Shown: piece after piece, positions 11,252-23,025 of the stretch
Layout: every line of letters starts with the position of its first letter
Position numbering within the stretch: position 1 is the first letter of the stretch
Assembly: GCA_029721435.1 (NCBI GenBank)
Contig: CM056588.1
Span: 36,783,430-36,847,429 of the forward strand
Direction of reading: 5' to 3'
Origin: Gymnothorax reevesii
Taxonomy: Eukaryota > Chordata > Actinopteri > Anguilliformes > Muraenidae
Length of the DNA: 64,000 nucleotides
Translations under genes and position numbers: made by a program
Notes under the pieces: generated by a model
What the model was told of the DNA's origin: nothing
What the model saw: the letters and a program-made list of their open reading frames with translations, nothing else
Databases searched by the model: none

Positions 11252-11555
11252 CTTCATTCTTGCGGGACTTGACGAGCGTGACTTTGGCGGGGCGGGGGGG
11301 CAGGTTGGAGGCGACGGATCGGCGGTCAGATCGGGGCGACAGGCTTCTGTCGCGAGAGGTGCTGCGATCTCTCCGGGCGGCTCCCCGATCGCCCCCCCGC
11401 CGCCGGCACGCCGCCCCGGCCCCACTGCACGCGCTCGGCCCGCTCTGAGCGTCCGCCTCCTCGTCGTAGCTGTCCTCATCCTCGTGCTCTGACATTGTCT
11501 CCCGCTCCGCCGGCCGCGAGGCGGGAATCTGCACCTTCCGCTTCCGCCGAATTGT
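11252..11555 (-). CDS. tjp1: tjp1 coding exon 5 (PDZ1-PDZ2 linker, residues 105-206)
   Basis: The exon runs from a CTCTCCCATAG acceptor to a GTGGGC donor (304 nt, ending phase 1). It encodes the basic TIRRKRKVQIP start, an acidic EHEDEDSYDEE stretch (about 127-137), an Ala/Gly/Cys/Arg-rich stretch (about 138-168), the RDRSLSPRSDRRSVAS motif (172-186) and the KVTLVKSRKNE strand that opens PDZ2. The flanking motifs are strongly conserved in ZO-1. The middle is very GC-rich and clearly different from the mammalian linker, with no matching block in human ZO-1. This linker carries phosphorylation-type SR/SP sites in the family; their use here is inference. Confidence 0.95.
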
Positions 11556-13732
11556 CTATGGGAGAGAGTTCCGTTACGGCCATCGCATGAGCCGAACCCC
11601 CGCTAACACGCATAGCTACCACATGAACACTACCCCAATACACACTAACCTGCACTCGGAAAGCACACACCTCCACCGAGGCCCATTGCCAAATAGAAAC
11701 TACACAGTCCGGTCGCCCACGGCAGCACGGGTGTAGCCATATGTTCCAGTGCAAATTTGCTCATCATTCGGCCAATACTGTCGCCATGGCAACCAAAATC
11801 GATAGGTGTCATAAATGAAGTGTAACACACGTCCATTCCAAATATGAAAATAATTGGTCAAAAATTACAGCCTGCACAGCGTCCACGACGAAGTTTCTAC
11901 GGATGCGGAGGCAGTGGTGAAGACAAGTATGAATTCATAGTAGCCACCAGACTTCGTCCGGGGGCTAAATCACTTCTAAGTTGGGCCAAGACGCATCTCT
12001 AGTAAATATTTTTGAAAAATATGTCCATATCATTTTCTTTTAACGTAGCTTAAAAAAAAAAAAAACAAAACAAACAGAAACGGAGGTAATTTTAATTCTT
12101 TGCAAGGACACTACACAAGCCAACATAAACTGCCATTTCTAATCATTACCTGTCAACACTTGACAGCCATGTACACAAATGTTAACTATGAAAATGAGGC
12201 AGGTGACCACCTGGTTCAAACAGGAAGTACTTAAAGTGAGCTGCTCTCTCCATTAATCTCAAGACTGACAGCTACAATCCCTCTGTTTTTACACTGTTAA
12301 CACAGAGGTCTTTACTGTGAATGAGTTGAGGTCGGTCAGTTCTTTTGCGGCTTTGTAAAAGGTTTTTTTCACGGCCCTTCGGTAAAAATCACTACGCCAA
12401 AATCTTTCACCAATTAAATTCTAAGGAGGCTGAATGCAGTACACCAGACCTGCGGTAAACGCACAAGTTGTTAATCACCGTTTTATGACTAGAAGAAACA
12501 TATAGATGTCCTGTCTCTACAGTAATCTGCCTCACACGACCTCAGTGTCCACAGGAAGTGATGCTAGACCACAGTCTGTCCACAGGGGCGATATCTTACA
12601 TTCTCTCCAACCTCCACATCACAGCCCTAATGAAGATCCGCACAGGGCTCAGGCGCTTATAGCAGAGACAAGGTCATTCCAGACGTGACTGATCGAATGT
12701 CACTCAGAATTTTACACATGCGACCCCCCCACCCCCCTCACTCATTTTGAGTTTAAAATAGAAGCGGACGCCCCCTCGTGTGCCCGTGCAGCCCTGGGGG
12801 GGTACAGTCTTGAGCACAGAGGACGCCCCAGGTAAAGGTGGCTCCTGCTCTCCAGCTGAAGATTAATCACCGTCCCGCTCCCTGCCTCCATCTATAGTCC
12901 GGCCTCTGTATGAAAATACATCTCCCCTCCAGCGGCCATACTGTACCCATCCCACAGGCGAATACACAGTCCTGCTGCCCATTTTAGTGCTCTTTCTGTC
13001 TGGTGATCTTCGGTCAAAGACCGAAGAAGTTATGAGCAAGAAAGTCATGAGGATGGTAGTGATCTACAGAGGAGGTGTGTGGAGGGTTAAGAGTGTGAGT
13101 TAAGTGTGTCGAGGATTAAAGGAGAATTCCGGTGTGAAATTGACTTGTGGTGTATTGAAACATGATAACGAGTACTAACCTTTGTCAAATACCCTACCTC
13201 GATAAGTTGATTGACGAGCACAAACGAGTAGGAAGGATAGGGGAACAGATTGCAATCTATTCGTTCGTGCTCGTCAATCGACTTATTGTGAGTTTCAAGA
13301 TGGAGGCGACTGGAAACCACCTTCAGGTACAGTTTGAATAAACAGTCTTTTTTAATAAACTACCTGTGCATTTTCAAAGTTCTCAGTGCCTCGTTTTAAA
13401 TGTCAGGGCCCTCGGAATTCTACCGATGAAGTGTGGAGCTACTTTAAGCCTTGTTAATGATGAAAAAAATAACGATTTCTTTGCATGGCAACGCTATGCC
13501 TGATTCACTACCATTGTAAACCTGTTGGAAGCTTTGGCTAAAAATCCATTTATTTCGAAAAGCTGCGTGCGTACGGAGGTGGGGTATTCGACAAAGGTTA
13601 GTACTCATTATAATGTTTCAATACACCCCAAGTCAATTTCACACCGGAATTCTCCTTTAAGTATGAGGCAGTTGGTAAGCGGCTGCTTTATTGTTGGGAG
13701 AAGGGAAAAGGAGGGATTGGAGCTGTACTTAC
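11556..13732 (-). other. tjp1: intron 4 of tjp1
   Basis: It contains a complete TTAA-flanked transposon (13120-13656). The block 11690-11970 has the style of a decayed fish repeat (GGTGTCATAAATGAAG, AATTGGTCAAAAATTAC) that I cannot name. Nothing else is recognised in 11980-13110 apart from A and C runs. Confidence 0.75.
13120..13656. mobile_element. non-autonomous TTAA-flanked DNA transposon
   Basis: The ends are about 81-bp terminal inverted repeats beginning AGGAGAATTCCGGTGTGAAA, over 90% identical between left (13120-13200) and right (13576-13656). Both ends abut TTAA (13116-13119 and 13657-13660), the target duplication of piggyBac and Kolobok elements. An internal inverted repeat pairs GATTGACGAGCAC near 13210 with GTGCTCGTCAATC near 13270. 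No transposase is encoded in the 537 bp. I recall this repeat as common in teleosts. Confidence 0.9.
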
Positions 13733-13835
13733 GATTTTTGCATTTTTCCCGCTTTTTCGAAGCTGCTGAACTGCGTAGGCGTGTTCGACGTTGTCCATGG
13801 AAACGGCGTTGACCATCACGACGCGGTCATTTTCA
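13733..13835 (-). CDS. tjp1: tjp1 coding exon 4 (end of PDZ1, residues 70-104)
   Basis: After the acceptor TTCCGCAG the exon reads [20 protein letters not shown] and then the [14 protein letters not shown] helix and strand that close PDZ1. It ends before a consensus GTAAGT donor in phase 0. Sequence and length (103 nt) agree with the ZO-1 family. The intron that follows contains a complete TTAA-flanked transposon starting only 72 nt beyond the donor. Confidence 0.97.
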
Positions 13836-14721
13836 CTGCGGAACAAAGATGTACAAACTAAAAAAAGCGATACCACTCTCCAATGACCCTCCCCACGCCA
13901 CTGTGCCCAACTGCAGGACTCAGGATGGTTTGTTTATGTGTGATTGAGTGAGATTGCGTGTGTGAACGCACGTATGTCAGGGGAGAGGTTAAAGGGCAAA
14001 GGTCAGCAGGGAAGGTGTGGACAGAGCTGCACAGAAGCTCATAGGATCGATGCTGTTAACTGCTTGAAGTCAGCTTTCCTACTTCAAAAACTCTGAATAA
14101 ATAAACAGGGCCGACACAACTCAAGTGAATCAACACCCAGACAGAGAGGGAGAGAGGCCAAGAGATGGAGAGAATGAGAGGCAAAGAGGAAGAGAGAAAA
14201 ATAAAAAAAAGAGAGGCATAACCTCAGGGATTACCCATTTCCAGTTAAAAACAAACTAATTCTCCGGGTATAAAACACAAACTCTTATTACTGCAATATT
14301 AATGAAGTATTTTGAACGCAGATACAGCCAAGTTAACACCTGCTCCTTGGATTTGAGAGCAAACCTGCCTGCACAAATGAAACCTGTATTACTGTAGAGA
14401 ATATTGGAAATAGGACTACAAACACCCATTCTTTATTAAGAGTAAAACTATTCATTACTGCTATCATTGTTCATTGCAAGCATCATCTATGTATCATGTT
14501 CACCATGCATGTGTCAGGACTGTGAGAGGAACCCGGAGTACCCAGAGGAAACCCACAAGAACACAGGGAGAACGTGCAAACTCCACACAGATGAGGCTTA
14601 GGCTGGATTCGAACCCAGGACCTTTGAGGAGTAAAGCAATTGCAAAATTCGTTGCACCGCCATGATCATTGTGAGAATATGTAAATAAACATGAGATAAA
14701 TGTGAGCGAGTGTGCACTTAC
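13836..14721 (-). other. tjp1: intron 3 of tjp1
   Basis: It contains the SINE-like repeat S (14500-14665) and a GA-rich stretch near 14140-14215. Confidence 0.8.
14500..14665 (-). repeat. tRNA-like SINE repeat S
   Basis: On the minus strand the element reads GGCGGTGCAACGAATTTTGC and then GGTCCTGGGTTCGAATCCAG. GGTTCGAATCC is a perfect RNA polymerase III B box and TGGCGGTGCAA resembles an A box. The downstream body (AGTTTGCACGTTCTCCCTGT, GTGGGTTTCCTCTGGGTACT) is a well-known fish repeat. It is not a functional tRNA: I see no cloverleaf with acceptor stem. Confidence 0.75.
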
Positions 14722-14846
14722 TGCAGAAGCCCTTCGGCCGGACCGCCCTTCAGCACATCGGAGATAACGATGGACGTCTCCCCGCTCTGAAAGTGAGGGT
14801 TATCCCGACCCCCCGAAATGGCGATCCCAAAGCCAAACCCTGGAGC
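14722..14846 (-). CDS. tjp1: tjp1 coding exon 3 (PDZ1, residues 29-70)
   Basis: This exon encodes most of PDZ1. The carboxylate-binding loop GFGFGI is at residues 31-36, followed by the [10 protein letters not shown] and [12 protein letters not shown] segments and a GGPAEG turn. The acceptor is CTGCAG at 14847-14852. The donor is GTAAGT at 14721-14716, reached after CTGCA, so the exon ends in phase 2. The split codon becomes CAT (His70) when joined to exon 4, where human ZO-1 has Gln. PDZ1 of ZO-1 binds the C-termini of claudins and so anchors tight-junction strands to the scaffold. Confidence 0.97.
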
Positions 14847-15339
14847 CTGCAGGAGGAGGGAGAGATCAGTCAGGGCTCGGCAGGGTGTGAACCCCAATAT
14901 ACTGTAACCACTATACTGCACAATATACTGTACCCCACTCATCACTTCACCCAACACCCACCACCCAACACCCAACAACAAACACCCATCAGCACCACGG
15001 TGGAAGCAGGCATTTACCCTTTAGCTGCCTTCTCAACCTCTTTGGTAGAACACGTTTTGAGTCACTGTATCTGATTGTATCTAATGTGTTGCACTGAACT
15101 GATTGGATTTTTTCAGCATAAAATACCTCAACCAAGTTCTAGAGATGAATTAATTGGGTTCAATTTAGTACAAAACATCTTTCAATGAGATACAGTGACT
15201 CAATATGCGCTCTGCCAAATGGTTGAGGCAGTTAAAGGGTTGAGCTGTGCTGAGGAGGGGAGGGGTGATAACAGATGAGCCGCTACAATGAGATAAAGGT
15301 TTGGTTTAATGAATGTGGAAGTGTATTTGTGTACGAGCA

Positions 15340-15380
15340 AGAGTGTGTGTGTGTGTGACGTGTACGTGAGCATGCATGCA

Positions 15381-15426
<46 letters not shown>

Positions 15427-15600
15427 TGCGTGTGAGGGTAAGTGTATGTGTGCGAGTATGTGTGTGCATGCATGCATGTGCGTGTGAGTGTGTGAGATTG
15501 CGTGTGTGTGTGTGCGCGGATCTGAGAGAGCGTGAGTGCGTGTGTGAATCCGTGTGTGTGAATGCGTGAGGGTGTGTGTATGTGTATCTGCACGTGTGTG
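15340..15600. repeat. GT-rich compound microsatellite
   Basis: It has a pure (GT)n core at about 15382-15422, with GCATGCATGC interruptions on both sides. Confidence 0.95.
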
Positions 15601-15716
15601 TTCAGGTCAAGTATTTGCCCTCCTACACCTCTGTAGTGTCCTTGTACAGTCATCAGTAAAGCACGTCACACAAATAAGATTGTATTGAACTGAATGTATG
15701 CATGTCCACACAGGCT

Positions 15717-15756
<40 letters not shown>

Positions 15757-15764
15757 TGAGAGAG
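15717..15764. repeat. (GT)n/(GA)n microsatellite
   Basis: About 17 GT units followed by GAGTGAGAGAGAGAG. Confidence 0.95.
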
Positions 15765-15908
15765 AGAGCGCGCACGCGCACACCCCATACTTGCCCTGGA
15801 GTGTAAGGAAATGTATGCAGGATCATGCAGGTTTGCTTATGCAGGGGACACACAGATACACACAAGGGCGAGTGTGAAAGGTGACCTCTGTCTGAGATAA
15901 GCTGAGCT

Positions 15909-16369
15909 TCACACTCCCCTCTCACTACAGCCTAACCACACACAGCCACACACTACAGCCCAACCCCACTAGTCACACTGCACATTACACTCCCCTCTCA
16001 CTACAGCCCAACACCACAGCCACGCACTACAGCCCAACACCACCACAGTCACACTGCACATTACACTCCCCTCTCACTACAGCCCAACACCACAGCCACG
16101 CACTACAGCCCAACACCACCACAGTCACACTGCACATTACACTCCCCTCTCACTACAGCCCAACACCACAGCCACACACTACAGCCCAACACCACCACAG
16201 TCACACTGCACATTACACTCCCCTCTCACTACAGCCTAACCACACACAGCCACACACTACAGCCCAACACCACCACAGTCACACTGCACAGTACAATCCC
16301 CTCTCACAACAGCCCAACACCACAGCCACACACTACAGCCCAACACCACTACACCCACACTGCACATTA
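15909..16369. repeat. 76-bp minisatellite, about six copies
   Basis: The landmark CACATTACACTCCCCTCTCA starts at 15981, 16057, 16133 and 16209, exactly 76 bp apart; a variant copy begins at 16287 and a terminal one at 16363. Each unit carries ACTACAGCCCAACACCAC twice, so it is itself a diverged duplicate of a shorter unit. Confidence 0.95.
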
Positions 16370-19300
16370 ATGCTTCATTATTTACACCATTCGCAGCGCA
16401 TGCCTTGCGACTCAAGTCACATTTACTTTAGGTTAAATTTAGCTGATTATGAAAAACCACATAAACCACATACAACATGAAACATGCATTTTCAGACCTT
16501 ACATTTCTTTCTTACATTTTATGGTAAACAAATGGACTTTTAATGCAATAATGTGTGCCCAATGGGCAGGAATGAAAATTTAAACCAAAAGTCTTGATTA
16601 AACCTGACCATCAACGATCAATTTGCACCAATCGATGTCCTTCCCCTCAAAATCATATTTAAAAGCAAATATACACCCCCCCCCCCACCTAAAAAAAAAA
16701 ATAAATGAAAAAATAAATTTCCAACCACACACATCAGAGCTCGGAAATTTGCTCTGCTCAAGCCTTCGTTCTGCGGCGTCCTTATAATTCTCCAGAAAAC
16801 ACATTCTACAAAGCAAACCGCAGCGCTTATTTATAGCAGCAACCCTTGCAAGCATCAATATCTTCAAGCCTGGTCAAGCACAGGAATGAAATTTAATCTT
16901 CCAGTAGCATTTTATGCCTTTAGCTACAGTCCACTAACGCTAGTCTAGTATATGGCCATCCCGAAATATTCCTTTCGCCTGGACTGACACCAGAGGTCAT
17001 TTATAGGGAAGCATTTTTTCATAAAAAAAGCATTTTTTCATTTTTTTGTGTCCCATAATAGTGTGATGTTTTCAATCACCATCAGCAGTGGTTGCATCAG
17101 CATCAGTGCTCAGAGGAAAATCGAATCACATACGGTTAATCAATCTCATCGTTGAGTGATGTCACTCATTAAAGGTTATGAGAGCTTGGCTCGCTGTGAC
17201 AGAGCGCGATCCACAGTCAGCCCAGCAGAAGACGCAGCCATCAGGACAAAGTCAAAAGCACAAATGAGCCATAAAGTCCCTACAGGGGACGCCGTGGTGC
17301 ACATCTCTCTCCCTCGCAGGTGTTACGCGGACAGATCTTCGTGTAACGGATGGAACCGTGTCCTTAATTAACCAAGCGCACGAGTATAGATAGATGGGCA
17401 TTGGACATTTTTTTTCCAGAATCCTCTAATGGCTGAATAAATCATTCTGCAGGATACAGCCTGAGATCACAAACAAAATGACACCTCATTTGTCAAAATC
17501 CATCCACCCAGTCCAAATGTATTCAAATTTGAATGCACAAATTTAGCAGCAATTCATCGTTGGCGCGTGTCAGTTCGGGTCTTGTAAAAGGACTTTCTAC
17601 CATCAGGATGCAATGAAACTTCGTGAAGTTTCAGACTATTATAATGCCCCACATACCTTTCAATGCTTCGATACTGCTGGATCATAGTGAACAGAGGGGG
17701 GTTTTGATGGGAAAAAATGGCCGCCACTGAACACGAGATATCCCAATGCCTAGTGTAGCTAGATGGCCAAGATGTAGAAGACTCCATCACACTTTAAGAG
17801 CTCCGACGACGGAAATGAGCCACGAGATCAGCACTGCAATGTCATCTGATGTGACTGAGTGACGTCCCCTCCCAAACTGAACCCTTCACCGCCACCCAAC
17901 CAGGAATCATACAAGACACGCAACCGCCTCCGAATGTCCATTTTCAATCAGGGAGAGACAAACAGCATCCAGGAAATCATATGTTTTTCCCAGCATGCAC
18001 ACAGAATTGATTATATCCGTGTGAAAGGCCTGCAGGCGCGAAATTGTTGTGGGTCGGTAATCCTCTTTGGGACTCTCCCCTATGTCTGATCTCCGAGAGG
18101 GGCGGGGCTCACCTCGTGACAGAACGACCCCGCAGCTTTCGAAATCACACCTCGCCAAGGGATTCGCTCTGACCTGCTGATCAGATCAGCCGCTAATTAG
18201 ATTAATGGCGGAAGTTCGGCAATCTGGTCTAGACAGTTACCTGGCAACGAAAAAAAAATCCTGCAGTGCTGTTAAAGTGCACGTGCTTCCAGCAGATTCT
18301 CTCTATAGCTCAGTGCAGCTCTCACCAAGTCCAGGCCTTTCATCACCTACATGGCCTATAGGTCGCGGTTCATGCGTCTTAGTAATACATATTTCATCAG
18401 CAAAATCGCACCATAAGGAGTCAGCCAGGAACTCATTTCATGATTCACTGAGGACGAAAGGGCTAGAAATAAGACCGTTATTAACGAGGCTAGTAAGGTA
18501 GGGAGTTTGATTTCATGGCAGCCATGGTTCATTTTATAAATGTTTTTAGCAGGCTGTGGAGTGAACCTGCACGTAATGGTTTAAAACGTTTAAGTGAGCT
18601 TCGGGGTCAACTCGCAGATAAAAGGGAGTAAACCGAGTGAGAACCTCCGCTGTACATTAGTGATGTCATCATGCTCAATTATGATGTCACCACATTAATG
18701 TGTCATCACCATCAATTCATTTGGCTACACACCCCTCGTGCCTTCACTCCAACTCCAATCAATCTTTCAACACCTCAGAGAACAGAGGCAGTTCACCATT
18801 TATGTGCTCGGGAAAGAAAGACAAATCTTCGCATCGACATCTGGTGGCAATTCCAGGATGTTTACTACCAAAAGTTTCAAGCAATTAAAGCGGTAAACAC
18901 CTCACCATCTCATTCTTATATTCATGAAAATAGCCACATTATGCCGTTGTGAGCGCTAAGGACATTGATGGATTTTTTTATTTTACAAACTCAGAAGGTT
19001 CACATCCAGCACTAAAGTTTCCACAGATCACACTTCTGAGTAGCTTCTCCAAGATGTTTAAGTCCATTTTGTCCCAAACTTGCTCCAGAGCCCAGTCCTT
19101 ACAGAAAAACAGTAATACTCTGCCCGATTATGGGTCAAATATGTTTTTTTTATTAACTCCAGAATATAGGCCACTATACCCTGAAGTAACATTGAAACTA
19201 AATATTCAACTCAAACCTTTCCATTCCCCCCCATTCACACAAGTGAAAACTGCTTTTATTTCACCTCACAATTAAAAGAAAAGTAAAATATACAACAAAC

Positions 19301-19732
19301 TTTTGAGTGGTAGCCCATCAACAAAAACGAAAGCGTTATTGACTTTTACAGTGAATAAAGGTAGAACTATAAAACTTTTTATAAGGAAAGCCCCCCTGGC
19401 AAAGCAATTCCGCGACATCACAGGAAAATGCCACATGCGTAAACATCCTGTCTCAGGACACAGTTGACCCCTCGCAAGAGAAGCCAATTAGTCCGATTTC
19501 TGGCGCTGAGAGTGACATGGCCGCTCTGGCCCACGTCCGCCTGGGGGACGAGGATCAGAAGGCGACGCTATGCGACGCTACGCTACGCGCTCTGTCCACG
19601 CACACTCTACAGCTCAGCATTAAGCACACAGTCTCCTGTTGGGTTCGACCGCCGGCGGAGAGAGCGAGGAGAACGGGGGGTCGAAGGGGGAGAGGGAGCG
19701 ATGGAGGGAGAGAGAGGAGACGACCGACTCAC

Positions 19733-19789
19733 CCTGTGAAGAGTCACTGTGTGCTGTTCCCATATGACCGTCTCCTCCATTGCTGCGCT
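19733..19789 (-). CDS. tjp1: tjp1 coding exon 2 (residues 10-28)
   Basis: Nineteen codons read SAAMEETVIWEQHTVTLHR between a TTTTCGCAG acceptor and a GTGAG donor, phase 0 on both sides. The segment MEETxIWEQHTVTLHR is a hallmark of ZO-1; ZO-2 has MEELIWEQYTVTLQ at the same place. It supplies the first beta strand of PDZ1. The ATG at residue 13 lies in a good context (GCA before, G after) and could start translation of transcripts that use a different first exon. Confidence 0.95.
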
Positions 19790-20599
19790 CTGCGAAAACA
19801 CAAACAACAAGGAAACGTTACAGCAACCGCTAGCAAACGCAACCAATTCGTCATGCATTCAAAATATTTACAAAGAATTTATCCACTCATGGACTACAGC
19901 ATCATTATAAAGATAACATTTATTTGATCATAAACTACTTCTCATTATCATCAAAATAATAATTAGCAATAATAATAATTAAAAAAAAAAAAAAACAGAA
20001 TGACAACACAACTCTTATCTTGAACCTCTCGAAATACGGCAGGCAATACTGGCTTTCATGAAATAAGATTGGTCATACACTAGCGTAACAGATGATAAAG
20101 ATTTGTGGCATACACCATAAAACCAGAAACGATATGACTGTGATGTTTTGACATTTACAGATGAAAGTACGACAGTATGTGGTCATTAGAGCTAAACTGA
20201 CATAATCAATCATGGCGCGTTGCCGCAGCTCTTGCGTGACGTATGACAGGGTAAACGTCAGCCTTATAAGGGGGTTCTCACAGCGCGTAACAGCACTTTT
20301 ATCACACTGCCAAAAACCAATGAAGAAGTGTTTCATTCCTCCACTGAAGTGAAAAGCTCAAACGTATCAGGCGATAGAGAACTCGGACCGCAATGCTACA
20401 CACATTCGCTCGCTGAAAACACAATTTCTTAGGAAAAAAAAAAAAAAAGTCCTGCTGGACCTTGAGTTGTTCTGGAGAGGACAGGAGGCCCAGAGGACGA
20501 AGCACAGCTTTCGCTGAAGGGTCATCAGTTATTCTTTGGTTTTTTTATAGATCCTCAGCACTGGTGCACTGCAGTCACAGAGGAAGCGGTCTCACGGTA

Positions 20600-21225
20600 A
20601 TGCAGCTCCACACAACACCAGCTCTCACTCCAACACGACCACATTAAACAGGCAAATAATACCGCTCTCCAAAAGTCGTAGCTCTGCACACTCTCAACAA
20701 CCACCCATATAAAGCAGCTCTCCAAAACCAGGAGCTCTCCTCACTCCAACACTATCACATTAAACAGCTCTCCAAAATTAGGAGAGCTGTGCTCACTGAA
20801 ACACACCCGACCACATAGAACAGCTTTTCAAAACCAGAGCTCTGCTCAATCAACACTACCACATTAAACGGCTCTTCAAAATTAGGAGAGCTGTATTCAC
20901 TCAGACGCGCCCTCCCACATAAAAGAGCTCTCCAAACCCCAGAGAGCTTGGCTCACTCCAACACTCCCACCTAAAGCAGCTCTCTAAAACCAGTAGACCT
21001 CTGCTCACTCAGACAAACCCACTCATATAAAACAGCTCTCAAAAACTCGGACAACTCTGCACGCTCGGACCGGCCCTTCCACATAAACGGCTCCACAAAC
21101 CCCAAAAGCTGTTCTCACTCAGACACCCGCCCACAAAGAAGTGCTCTCCGAGAAACAGAGAGCTGAGCGAACTCCGACACATTTCCACATTTAACAGCTC
21201 TCCAAAACCCGGGGAACTTGGCAGG
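20600..21225. repeat. degenerate 50-57-bp minisatellite, about 11 copies
   Basis: The core CAGCTCTCCAAAACC with AGAGCTCTGCTCACTC and ACACCCNCCCACATAAA recurs near 20665, 20718, 20768, 20825, 20870, 20925, 20978, 21033, 21089, 21141 and 21196. The copies are diverged, so the array is old. Confidence 0.85.
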
Positions 21226-22731
21226 CCCTGATGCTGCTCACATTTCTGCCACTTATTTTTAGATGAGGGAAAAAGAGTCATTTGCCCAGACAAGATTGGC
21301 TTTGACAGGGGAGGTCAAATGAACGGGGTCAAATAGAAGCACCTTCATTCTTTCCTTCTGTTCGGTTTGGGCCAGATCACAGCTGGTTGGAGTAAAACCG
21401 AGGTCAAGTAACGGAGCAAAACTTGACAGAGACTCCTCTGTTCCCGATGCGATGCGATGCGCAGCGCAGGATATCCAGATTGTCACCGAACGCAGTGCAC
21501 TATAAATAGCGCTCTCGCCCGACTTCTGCTGCAGTTCGGTTTAGGTGAACGGTGCCAATCCCCATCCCGCCACAGTCGTGACATAGAAAGACCATTAGGT
21601 GACACGGCGTCTGGCATCGTGCGCATCAGAGGGGCGAGACGCTTCGCACTTAGCGAGAAGTTGAGAGGAAAAAAATAAATAATTAAAGGGGACTGTCCAG
21701 ATGTTAACTGTCAGACCAGAACAGGCACGGGATGGTGCAGATTCATAACCTCATGATTAAATTCTCTGGCTACAGAAATCCAAGCAAAGACTTAACAGAG
21801 AACATATGCGGCAGTCGCGCTCCAACGCTCTCAAACATCCATGTTCCCGAACCGCAGTCTGCAGACTGGCACAGGTCCATCAAAACACATCAGCTAGCCC
21901 CCAGGTATTTAAAGTCAGTCACAATGAACTGCAATGCGTGACTGAATCCACAAGACTTGGGACGGCTCAGAATTGCCGATCCACGGGCAGAAAACTTGAG
22001 GAACCACTACTAAAGGCAATACAAGCAAAAACACATAATTGTTAAACTTTAAACCTCCCAAAAAGTCTGGCCAGCGCACTCTACTCGACTAAGCCAGTCC
22101 AGTCACGCTCGTCCCATCAAAGCTGTAGCTTAAAATAACAGGCCGGCAGAAAGCCCCGCTCGGAATACGCTACTCTAATGCACTGCTACTCCAGACATGA
22201 CATCATTTAAATTTAATGCTACGTCTCTCGCATTCCAACAGCCACCGTGCAGGTCATTCTTAATCCAGAGCGCCACAGTATTCAGCTCTTGACCAAACCA
22301 ATGCAGCTACAGCAGCTAAGCGATAAGATCAGCCCGCAGACTGCTGGGCTACAGCACAGGTGATGACGATTAGCAGTCAGTATTTTTCAATTCATAAATG
22401 CGCATAGGCTATATACAAAGCATGAATGAGAAGTCAAAGGATGTTTTTAACCAGGCAGAAAATAACTGCAGGAACACTCATTTCTCCTCTCTTATAATGG
22501 CTTTGATAGTGTCAGTAATCGCAGAGAAAATACCACCGGAGATGCGGTTTTTTCGCTGATACTGACCCACAGTTCACACAGTTTAAGCCTAACAATGCAA
22601 CACCTGCCCGAGTGTAAAACCTTACAGCGCAACATAACTTCAGCCATAAACTGAGATAACAACCGAGGCCTTCAGTTTACAACCAGTACATACACTCCAG
22701 AGTGTGAAGAGGAAGCAGAGGGAAAAGGAGT

Positions 22732-22786
22732 GTGTGTGTGTGTGCGCGTGTGTGTGCGTGCGCGTGTGTGTGTGTGTGCGCGCATG
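22732..22786. repeat. GT/GC microsatellite
   Basis: Alternating GTGTGT and GCGC steps. Confidence 0.95.
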
Positions 22787-23025
22787 TGAGATCTCTGCTT
22801 CTGCCTTGCTGCAGGCACCAGGCTCTCCAACAGGCAATCTGAGCCTCTCTCTCCCAGAATTCCACACAGGTGACCTGCAGCCCAACCTGCTGACATCATG
22901 AGCCATCTGACCCCTCTCCCTTGCTTTACGCATAGATCTGTGTCAACCAGATAAATTCAGAGGGGCGAAGGTCAAAGCGCAGAAGGATGGCTAAATGTTA
23001 GGCTGCTTGACAGGTAACGATAGAA

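Larger units (their letters stand above)
14847..19732 (-). other. tjp1: intron 2 of tjp1
   Basis: This 4.9-kb intron has large GT microsatellites (15340-15600, 15717-15764), a 76-bp minisatellite (15909-16369) and short C and T homopolymers near 16675-16690 and 17010-17047. I recognise nothing in 17050-19730. Confidence 0.8.

Noticed and set aside
11051..11492. Extra frames over exon 5 on both strands
   Set aside because: Shadows of the GC-rich tjp1 exon 5.
14586..14640. tRNA gene
   Set aside because: B box and A-box-like motif are present, but I cannot form acceptor and anticodon stems; it is the head of a SINE-like repeat.
15909..16369. CRISPR-like array
   Set aside because: Units are head-to-tail without unique spacers and the host is a eukaryote; it is a minisatellite.
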